Source: Sphingobacteriales bacterium
Lineage (GTDB): Bacteria > Bacteroidota > Bacteroidia > Sphingobacteriales > Sphingobacteriaceae
Length of the DNA: 36,089 nt
NCBI GenBank assembly: GCA_004293485.1
Contig: RDYW01000051.1
Location: forward strand, 1 to 36,089
Direction of reading: 5' to 3'
Position 1 is the stretch's first letter. The number at the start of each line of letters is the position of its first letter. Position numbers and translations under genes: made by a program. Below the pieces are notes generated by a model that was given only the letters and a program-made list of their open reading frames with translations, was not told where the DNA came from and did not search any database. Below, one piece after another: positions 1-5,446 of this stretch.

Positions 1-1
1 C

Positions 2-121
2 TCCCTAACAGAAAACTATATAGACAATATGATAGAAAAACCAAAATGGGTAAATATAGAAAATATAAATAAATTATTCTATGTTAGTGCCATTACCCCC
101 AAAGGGGGAGTTTCGGCGTAA
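2..121 (+). CDS. possible 3' end of a gene cut by the window edge
   Basis: An open frame enters from the left edge and ends at a TAA at 119-121. The roughly 39 residues look protein-like (ENYIDNMIEKPKW, then NINKLFYVSAIT), but I recognise no family. The last ten or so codons lie inside the dispersed repeat that begins near 96, so the stop codon is supplied by repeat sequence; the gene may have been shortened by its insertion. A second frame, ending at the TAA at 70-72 with a lysine-rich tail, is an equally possible C-terminus. Neither can be decided without the sequence to the left. Confidence 0.22.
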   Translation, partial: SLTENYIDNMIEKPKWVNIENINKLFYVSAITPKGGVSA

Positions 122-150
122 AAAAAGGATGTCGCTTCCATCGTTAACGC
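96..150 (+). repeat. partial copy (right half) of MITE-like dispersed repeat
   Basis: It starts with a C5-AAA-G5 hairpin, continues with GTTTCGGCGTAAAAAAAGGA and ends with CATCGTTAACGC. The same ending occurs at 24477-24504 (+) and, reverse-complemented, at 8504-8532. The left half with GGGCGTTT seen in the other two copies is missing here. No open frame of its own. Confidence 0.6.
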
Positions 151-214
151 TCTAAAGTATTAATTAACATTTGTTTACATAAGTTTATTATAAGTTTCAA
201 AAATCGTATTAAGG

Positions 215-1645
215 TTAATACTTACTGTAAGCAGGTAGTTTTATAATAGGAAATGGATAATTTTCGCCAAGCCTTACGCCATATTTTAATAAATCGCTTT
301 CGCTTAAATGGTATAAGTCGTGTATTTTGTTGTGCGGTATTTTTTCTAATTGTGGTAGCCAATGTTTTACATATTCGGCCTTGGGGTCGTAATCTATAGC
401 TTGCTTTATGATGTTGAAATATCTATCCTCCCTAGGGTCGTTACCTACGCCAGCTATATAAGCCCAGTTTCCCCAATTGCTCGATGGGCTGTAATCTATA
501 AGTTTTTCTTCAAAATAGGCGGCCCCTAAAACCCAATTTACTTTTAAATCTTTAATTAAAAACGAAGCTACATTTTGGCGGCCACGGTTGCTCATAAAAC
601 CTGTTTGGTTAAGCTCAATCATATTGGCATCAATAAAGGGTATGCCTGTTTGCCCTTTTTTCCAAAGCGCAAATAATTCTAGTTGGTTAGGGGCAAGGTC
701 ATGAGTTTTGTTTTTAAAGCCAGTTTCTAAAAAATATTTGGTTCCATGTTTTTTAAACATAAACCTAAAATAATCACGCCATAGCAATTCAAAAATAAGC
801 CAGTAAGTACTTTCATTTGCACCTCGTTCGCTTTCGTAAGTTTTAATTTGCCAGTATATACTCCGTGGCGATAAACAACCAGCTGCTAGCCAAGGCGATA
901 GTTTCGACGAATAATCCATCCCTAGCAAGCCATTGCGGGTAAGTTTATATTTTTTTAACAGGTCGGTATCCCATAAATAATATTTTAACCGTTTTAAGCC
1001 CTCGCTTTCGCCACCTATAAAATTTGCATCAGCTATATCATCAGCGCAAGCTATAAAACCCAAACTAGCCAACAAGGGTAGGGTAGATGTTTCTAAATTA
1101 TGGGCTATATTTATTTTGGTAGGTGATTTAAAACAAGGCCTAACGGTACTTTCACGTTCTACTTTTTTGCGGAATGTGGTAAAAATATCGGGAATATCTT
1201 TTATCGGGAAGGGTAAATCTTCTTTATGATAAAAAGTATGGCCTATAAAATGTTTAAGGTTTATTTTTAATTTCCAAAGCGCATCCTCTACCAGCGTTGA
1301 TATTTCGGTTTCTTCCGATGCTACCTCGCGATGGTGGTAAACCACATCGGCATTATATTTTTGGGCAATTTGGGGTATAATTTCTTCGGGCTTACCTACA
1401 AGCACTAACAAATCGCCCCCTAATTTTTGCAAAGTATTTTTTAAATCGGCAACACTATCTAATATAAACTGTGCCCTTAAATGCCCAGTTTTTAAGGTGT
1501 TATAAGTTGTAGTTTGATAGTAGCGTGGGTCGAAAACATATACAGGGATAATGCTTGAGGCTTTTTCGCAAGCTTCTAATAAAATTTCGTTATCCTCGGT
1601 TCGTAAGTCGTTTCTAAACCAAACTAGAATATTTTTTTCACTCAT
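215..1645 (-). CDS. DASH-family cryptochrome / deoxyribodipyrimidine photolyase
   Basis: A 476-residue flavoprotein of the photolyase/cryptochrome family. The N-terminal alpha/beta antenna-binding domain opens with LVWFRNDLRTEDNE. The C-terminal FAD-binding helical domain carries the DASH signatures ELLWRDYFRFM, FMSNRGRQNVASF and SSNWGNWAYIAGVGNDPRED, followed by YFNIIKQA. DASH proteins repair cyclobutane dimers, mainly in single-stranded or looped DNA, and may also signal; the fold binds FAD and usually a folate or other antenna. Length is normal for the family. The ATG at 1645 is the only sensible start, directly before the conserved LVWFRNDLR. It lies 47 nt downstream of the DUF2256 gene on the same strand and is probably co-transcribed with it. 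Across the divergent region are pterin genes, which may serve its antenna or cofactor; that link is inference. The family is near certain, the exact repair or signalling role is not. Confidence 0.95.
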   Translation of the reverse strand: MSEKNILVWFRNDLRTEDNEILLEACEKASSIIPVYVFDPRYYQTTTYNTLKTGHLRAQFILDSVADLKNTLQKLGGDLLVLVGKPEEIIPQIAQKYNADVVYHHREVASEETEISTLVEDALWKLKINLKHFIGHTFYHKEDLPFPIKDIPDIFTTFRKKVERESTVRPCFKSPTKINIAHNLETSTLPLLASLGFIACADDIADANFIGGESEGLKRLKYYLWDTDLLKKYKLTRNGLLGMDYSSKLSPWLAAGCLSPRSIYWQIKTYESERGANESTYWLIFELLWRDYFRFMFKKHGTKYFLETGFKNKTHDLAPNQLELFALWKKGQTGIPFIDANMIELNQTGFMSNRGRQNVASFLIKDLKVNWVLGAAYFEEKLIDYSPSSNWGNWAYIAGVGNDPREDRYFNIIKQAIDYDPKAEYVKHWLPQLEKIPHNKIHDLYHLSESDLLKYGVRLGENYPFPIIKLPAYSKY

Positions 1646-1692
1646 AATTTATCAAATCTGTAATTTTAATTTCGTTTTAAACGATGTTTTTT

Positions 1693-1848
1693 CTAATTTT
1701 TTATTTTTCGGCATTTATTTGAACAAAATTTTACGTCATCCCAACATTTATCCCATTTTTTACGCCATGTAAAAGCCTTTTTACAATGCAAACAAATTTT
1801 GGAAGGTAAATTATTTTTTAAAATAGTTTTGCCTAATTTATTCCTCAC
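1693..1848 (-). CDS. DUF2256 family small zinc-ribbon-like protein
   Basis: A 51-residue protein found by reading the gap upstream of the photolyase on the minus strand. It contains KICLHCKKAFTWRKKW, then DKCWDDVKFCSNKC, with two CxxC/CxxxC pairs and the TWRKKW core typical of DUF2256, which presumably binds one zinc. No ATG is available in frame. GTG at 1848 is the only usual start codon that leaves the normal short N-terminal arm; the frame is open to about 1899. Function is unknown. From what I know of the family, DUF2256 genes commonly sit beside cryptochrome/photolyase genes, and here the stop codon is 47 nt before the photolyase start. Small size and GTG start make it easy to miss. Confidence 0.82.
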   Translation of the reverse strand: MRNKLGKTILKNNLPSKICLHCKKAFTWRKKWDKCWDDVKFCSNKCRKIKN

Positions 1849-1853
1849 TTTAG

Positions 1854-1883
1854 TTAAACAAAATTGAATTAAGCATTGTTTAA
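1854..1883. promoter_or_regulatory. 30-bp inverted repeat in the photolyase/pterin divergent region, candidate operator
   Basis: TTAAACA (1854-1860) and its exact reverse complement TGTTTAA (1877-1883) are separated by 16 nt; pairing extends one base inward to 8 bp. The site fills almost the whole 41-nt gap between the GTG of the DUF2256 gene and the ATG at 1890. A near match with the same spacing lies before the CarH-like regulator gene (28037-28066). Regulator binding is inferred, not shown. Confidence 0.35.
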
Positions 1884-1889
1884 AACTTA

Positions 1890-2177
1890 ATGAACAAAAT
1901 TATTAAACAATTTAACGAAAAAGAAATTGATAGAATAATTGAAATGGCTTGGGAAGATCGTACACCTTTTGAAGCTATTAAATATCAATTTAACCTAAAC
2001 GAAGCTAATGTAATTGCATTAATGCGTCATAAATTAAAGCCTAGTAGTTGGCGATTGTGGCGTGAAAGAGTGCACCAAACTTCATTAAAGCATTTAAAAA
2101 AACGAAGTTTGCAGGTGAATAGGTTTAAATGCAACTTGCAACGCAGTATAAGCTTTAACAAAATTAGCAAACGATGA
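1890..2177 (+). CDS. TIGR03643 family protein (photolyase-associated small protein)
   Basis: A 95-residue protein. Residues about 10-60 carry the family core: IDRIIEMAWEDRTPFEAI, then a helix-turn-helix-like stretch (FNLNEANVIALMRHKLKPSS) and WRLWRERV. The C-terminal 30 residues are very basic and extend beyond the roughly 70 residues usual for the family. The function is unknown. The pattern of acidic N-terminal helix, helix-turn-helix-like middle and basic tail would fit nucleic-acid binding, but that is inference. From family knowledge, members recur next to cryptochrome/photolyase and DUF2256 genes, as here. The ATG at 1890 is chosen because the EIDRIIEMAW core needs a short N-terminal arm; the leader must be very short because the palindrome at 1854-1883 lies immediately upstream. 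Confidence 0.8.
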   Translation: MNKIIKQFNEKEIDRIIEMAWEDRTPFEAIKYQFNLNEANVIALMRHKLKPSSWRLWRERVHQTSLKHLKKRSLQVNRFKCNLQRSISFNKISKR

Positions 2178-2184
2178 TAAAAAA

Positions 2185-2214
2185 TGTTTAACTTTTTTTA
2201 ATAAAAATTAAACA
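2185..2214. promoter_or_regulatory. second 23-bp-period TGTTTAA/TTAAACA pair, before the pterin operon
   Basis: TGTTTAA (2185-2191) and TTAAACA (2208-2214) are separated by 16 nt, the same spacing as at 1854-1883 but with half-sites in opposite order. A further GTTTAAACA lies at 2232-2240, directly before the PTPS start codon. Possibly an operator for the 2243-5313 gene run; the region is AT-rich, so chance is not excluded. Confidence 0.25.
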
Positions 2215-2242
2215 AAATAAATATTTTTGAGTTTAAACATAT

Positions 2243-2656
2243 ATGCAAAAAAAAGTAGCCGTTTTTAGAAAAGAACATTTTAACGCAGCCCACCGTTTAA
2301 ATACGCCAACGTGGAGCGACGAAAAAAATAAACAAATTTATGGCAAGTGTAACAATGCTAATTACCATGGCCATAATTACGAGTTAATTGTAAAAGTTAC
2401 GGGTGTACCCGATGCCACTACGGGTTATGTAATGGATATGAAAGTTTTATCAGATTTAATAACTAATAAAGTTACTAACCGTTTCGACCATAAAAACTTA
2501 AACTTAGATACCGAGGAGTTTAAAACCTTAAACCCCAGTGCCGAAAACATTGCCATTGTAATACACAATTTATTAAGACCTGAAATTGACCAAAACCTGG
2601 AACTGAAAGTTATTTTATATGAAACCGAACGAAACTTTGTTGAATACCCTGCCTAA
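2243..2656 (+). CDS. 6-pyruvoyl-tetrahydropterin synthase (PTPS-type, QueD superfamily)
   Basis: A 137-residue T-fold enzyme. Zinc ligands are H17, H42 and H44; the catalytic cysteine is C36 in GKCNNANYHGHNY; D82-H83 stand in FDHKNL; E127 in YETER would anchor the pterin. The Cys-to-HGH spacing is C-x5-HGH, as in animal and biopterin-pathway PTPS, whereas QueD has C-x3-HGH. From memory of rat PTPS (C42, D88, H89, E133), all four residues line up at a constant offset of six. The expected reaction is dihydroneopterin triphosphate to 6-pyruvoyl-tetrahydropterin. The next gene, FolE, makes that substrate and its start overlaps this gene by 38 nt, so the two are probably translationally coupled. 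No queC/queE genes lie near, which argues against queuosine. A 6-carboxytetrahydropterin synthase activity remains possible. Confidence 0.88.
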   Translation: MQKKVAVFRKEHFNAAHRLNTPTWSDEKNKQIYGKCNNANYHGHNYELIVKVTGVPDATTGYVMDMKVLSDLITNKVTNRFDHKNLNLDTEEFKTLNPSAENIAIVIHNLLRPEIDQNLELKVILYETERNFVEYPA

Positions 2657-3317
2657 CCAAAATACCGTGTATGAGCTTTTGATTGACAATATGGGCGATA
2701 ACCACGTAGCTACATCATACGATACACCGTTACGAGAAGATGCTTTTGAACTTGATGATGCCCTTAAAATTGAAATGATTGAAAAACATTTCAAAAGTAT
2801 TATGGAAATTTTAGGTTTAGATTTAACCGACGATAGCTTGCGTGGTACGCCCAAGCGTGTTGCAAAAATGTATGTGAAAGAAATTTTTAGTGGCTTAAAC
2901 CCTGCTAATAAACCCGAAGCCAAACTGTTTGATAATAAATACCAATATAACCAAATGTTGGTCGAAAAAAATATTACCCTTTACAGCAATTGCGAGCATC
3001 ATTTTGTACCCATAATAGGCAAAGCACATATTGCATATATTAGCAATGGTAAGGTAATTGGCTTATCAAAATTAAATAGAATTGTACAATATTACGCCAA
3101 GCGGCCACAAGTGCAAGAGCGTTTAACCATGCAAATAGCCAACGAACTAAAAAGCATTTTACAAACCGAAGATGTGGCAGTAGTAATTGATGCAACACAT
3201 TTATGTGTATCGTCTCGTGGGATAAAAGATATACAAAGCAGTACCATAACTGCCGAGTATGGTGGTAAATTTTTGGACGACCAAACCAGAAATGAGTTTT
3301 TAAAATTTATTAGTTAA
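2619..3317 (+). CDS. folE: GTP cyclohydrolase I
   Basis: A 232-residue FolE (type I). It converts GTP to 7,8-dihydroneopterin triphosphate, the entry step to folate and biopterin-type pterins. The zinc ligands are C125 and H128 (in NCEHH) and C196 (in HLCVSSRG). Other family blocks are DDSLRGTPKRVAKMY, GLSKLNRIVQYYAKRPQVQE and the C-terminal TITAEYGGKF. The start at 2619 lies inside the PTPS gene (38-nt overlap). The internal ATG at 2691, giving MGDNHVATS, is also plausible because MGDNH often lies near the N-terminus in Bacteroidota FolE. The SDR gene follows after only 5 nt. Position between PTPS and SDR suggests a dedicated pterin copy rather than the general folate gene; whether another folE exists elsewhere cannot be seen here. 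Confidence 0.95.
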   Translation: MKPNETLLNTLPNQNTVYELLIDNMGDNHVATSYDTPLREDAFELDDALKIEMIEKHFKSIMEILGLDLTDDSLRGTPKRVAKMYVKEIFSGLNPANKPEAKLFDNKYQYNQMLVEKNITLYSNCEHHFVPIIGKAHIAYISNGKVIGLSKLNRIVQYYAKRPQVQERLTMQIANELKSILQTEDVAVVIDATHLCVSSRGIKDIQSSTITAEYGGKFLDDQTRNEFLKFIS

Positions 3318-3322
3318 AAATT

Positions 3323-4021
3323 ATGAATTATTTAATTATTGGTGGGAGTTCGGGTATTGGCTTACAATTGGTAAAAAACTTATTAAGCCAAGGCCATACG
3401 GTTTATGCGGCTTCACGCCAAAAAAAAGAGTTACCCACCGAAGCAAATTTTATTGAATTAGATGTTTTGGGCGATGTTTCGGTATTAAAAACCCAACTGC
3501 CCGATGAGTTACACGGCCTAGCTTACTGCCCTGGAACTATAAATTTAAAACCATTTGGCAGGCTAACTGAAGATGATTTTTTAAACGACTACAAAACCAA
3601 TGTTATAGGCGCAGTAAAAGTTATACAGCAAGTTATCAACAAGTTAAAAACTGTAAATACATCGTCGATAGTACTGTTTAGTACCGTTGCGGCTAAAACA
3701 GGTATGGGTTTTCACGCATCGGTGGCAGCATCAAAAAGTGCTTTAGAGGGTTTGGTGATTTCGCTTGCGGCGGAGTTTGCAGCAAATAAAATCCGTGTAA
3801 ACGTAATTGCCCCATCGCTTACCAATACCCCATTAGCGGCCAACTTATTATCGAGTCCCGAGCGCATTGAGGCATCAGATAAGCGACATCCGCTAGGTAG
3901 AATTGGTACAGCAAACGAAGTTGCCGATGCCGCCGAGTTTTTATTAAGCGATAAAAGTAGCTGGATAACTGGCCAAGTTTTAGGTATTGATGGTGGGATG
4001 TCGAGTTTAAGAACTTTTTAA
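3323..4021 (+). CDS. SDR-family oxidoreductase-like protein with altered active site
   Basis: A 232-residue Rossmann-fold protein of the short-chain dehydrogenase family. It has the nucleotide-binding loop GGSSGIG (7-13), the NVIGAV helix (N93), the PS-NTP region and a C-terminal GIDGG. The usual Ser and Tyr of the catalytic tetrad are missing. In STVAAKTGMGFHASVAASK the position 13 before the tyrosine site is T121, the tyrosine site is V134, and only N93 and K138 remain; H131 lies nearby. It is packed between folE (5 nt) and the flavin reductase (3 nt), so it is surely in the operon. With FolE and PTPS, sepiapterin-reductase-like reduction of a pterin is the obvious guess. The missing catalytic residues argue for a changed mechanism or a binding or regulatory role. 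SDR genes of this general look are known to me from photolyase/folE light clusters. Confidence 0.85.
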   Translation: MNYLIIGGSSGIGLQLVKNLLSQGHTVYAASRQKKELPTEANFIELDVLGDVSVLKTQLPDELHGLAYCPGTINLKPFGRLTEDDFLNDYKTNVIGAVKVIQQVINKLKTVNTSSIVLFSTVAAKTGMGFHASVAASKSALEGLVISLAAEFAANKIRVNVIAPSLTNTPLAANLLSSPERIEASDKRHPLGRIGTANEVADAAEFLLSDKSSWITGQVLGIDGGMSSLRTF

Positions 4022-4024
4022 ATA

Positions 4025-4663
4025 ATGATACTATCCTCAACCGATATTTTAGCCATGGAGCAACGCTACCGAGCTACTTTTATGAACAGTATTTCGGGCT
4101 TTAAAAGCCTGCAAATGGTAGGTACAATTAGCACAAGCGGGCAAACCAATATTGCGCTCTTTAATTCTATATTCCATATCGGGGCAAACCCACCCTTAAT
4201 TGGTATGATATGTAGGCCCGATGGCGACCAGCATTCTACCTTTGATAATATCGAAAAAACAGGATTTTATACCTTAAATAATGTACAGCAAAACTGGTAC
4301 AAACAAGCACACCAAACTAGTGCAAGGTATGATTTAAACCAATCGGAATTTGAAACTTGTGGGTTTAATGAACAATATTTGCCCGATTTTAAAGCTCCAT
4401 TTGTACAACAAGCCAGCGTTAAATTGGGCTTACAATTACGCGAAATAAATGTTATTAAATTTAATGGCTCCCGAATTATAATAGGCGAAGTAAAACACAT
4501 AATTTTAGATAATGGTTTGGTTGCTACCGATGGCTTTGTAGATTTAGAAAAAGCACAATCAGTAACAGTTGCGGGCTTAGATAGCTACCACAGTACCCAA
4601 AAATTGGCTCGTTTAAAATATGCTAAACCCGAAAACCAAGTAGAAGAACTAATTGTTGATTAA
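4025..4663 (+). CDS. flavin reductase family protein (FMN-binding split barrel)
   Basis: A 212-residue protein of the flavin-reductase-like split-barrel family. Typical blocks are the N-terminal FMN-binding strand region GTISTSGQTNIALFNSIFHI, then PPLIGMICRP and FDNIEKTGFYTLNNV, and later GEVKHIILD. Members bind FMN and use NAD(P)H to reduce flavin or act as flavin-dependent oxidoreductases; the substrate cannot be told. The start ATG lies 3 nt after the SDR stop, and the TetR-like gene begins 14 nt after the stop codon. The neighbourhood contains a flavoprotein photoreceptor/photolyase and pterin synthesis, so supplying reduced flavin or working with a pterin are both reasonable, but this is inference. 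Confidence 0.85.
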   Translation: MILSSTDILAMEQRYRATFMNSISGFKSLQMVGTISTSGQTNIALFNSIFHIGANPPLIGMICRPDGDQHSTFDNIEKTGFYTLNNVQQNWYKQAHQTSARYDLNQSEFETCGFNEQYLPDFKAPFVQQASVKLGLQLREINVIKFNGSRIIIGEVKHIILDNGLVATDGFVDLEKAQSVTVAGLDSYHSTQKLARLKYAKPENQVEELIVD

Positions 4664-4677
4664 ATATATATAGGTTT

Positions 4678-5313
4678 ATGGAAACTAAAGAAATAATACA
4701 AAACGCTTACATTGATTATGTGTTAACGCATAATAAAAAACCAGCATCGGTTTATGTTTTTGCCAAAGATAATGCCATGTCAGAAGACGATTTTTATAAA
4801 TACTATGGCAATTTTGATGGTATTGAAACCGATATTTGGACTAATTTTTTTGAAAAAACCATTACTGAAATTAAGCTACAAGAAGTATGGCAAAATTATA
4901 GTGCCCGAGAAAAAGCATTATCATTTTTTTACAGTTTTTTTGAGTTACTAAAAACCAAAAGAAGTTTTGTAGTTTATAGTATGCAAAATTTTGGCAAAAG
5001 CCCATTAACCCCACAAGTTTTAAAACAAGCAAAACAACTATTTGAAACCCTAAGCATACAAATTATACAAGAAGGTTTAGAAAGTAACGAACTTGCCGAG
5101 CGTAAGTTTTTTAGCGATAAATATAAAAATGCGCTTTGGTTACAGTTAATGTTTGTTTTAAAATTTTGGCAAAAAGATAGTTCGGCAGGTTTCGAAAAAA
5201 CCGATGAAGCCATTGAAAAAGGTGTAAATGTAACTTTTGATTTGTTTCAGCGTAGCCCCATTGATAACTTATTTGATTACGGTAAATTTTTAACACAAAA
5301 TGCCTTTAAATAA
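4678..5313 (+). CDS. TetR-like transcriptional regulator
   Basis: A 211-residue, mostly helical protein. The first 50 residues follow the TetR helix-turn-helix plan: IIQNAYIDYVL, then VYVFAKDNAMSEDDFYKYYG, followed by a helix with an IW motif. The usual glycine of the first turn is absent, so the DNA-binding domain is divergent. The rest matches the C-terminal ligand-binding domain seen in Bacteroidota TetR proteins placed next to ABC1 kinases. The gene starts 14 nt after the flavin reductase and is probably the last gene of the operon. It may control the cluster through a small ligand. I am sure of the family at the superfamily level only. Confidence 0.72.
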   Translation: METKEIIQNAYIDYVLTHNKKPASVYVFAKDNAMSEDDFYKYYGNFDGIETDIWTNFFEKTITEIKLQEVWQNYSAREKALSFFYSFFELLKTKRSFVVYSMQNFGKSPLTPQVLKQAKQLFETLSIQIIQEGLESNELAERKFFSDKYKNALWLQLMFVLKFWQKDSSAGFEKTDEAIEKGVNVTFDLFQRSPIDNLFDYGKFLTQNAFK

Positions 5314-5322
5314 CAGATTTTT

Positions 5323-5365
5323 TTCGGGCTTTCGGGCAACGGGCTTCGGGCAACGGGCTTCGGGC
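5323..5365 (+). repeat. TTCGGGC/AACGGGC heptad tandem array
   Basis: Six GGGC-ending heptads in a row: TTCGGGC, an extra T, TTCGGGC, AACGGGC, TTCGGGC, AACGGGC, TTCGGGC. It begins 10 nt after the TetR stop codon and is markedly G-rich for this AT-rich region. The first 22 bases recur exactly at 22266-22287. Noncoding; role unknown. Confidence 0.7.
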
Positions 5366-5446
5366 TTTAGTTTGTATAAATTAAAAATATTACGAAATAA
5401 ATTATTTTTAAAATCAAAAAACTAACTACTACTCACTAACTATAAA

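Noticed and set aside
1551-1772. Plus-strand frame over the photolyase start and DUF2256 gene
   Set aside because: Antisense to two genes with clear family motifs.
2243-4663. Queuosine biosynthesis operon
   Set aside because: No queC, queE or queF is present and the active-site spacing of the PTPS protein is not that of QueD.
5323-5365. CRISPR-like array
   Set aside because: Units are 7 nt with no spacers and no cas genes are present.
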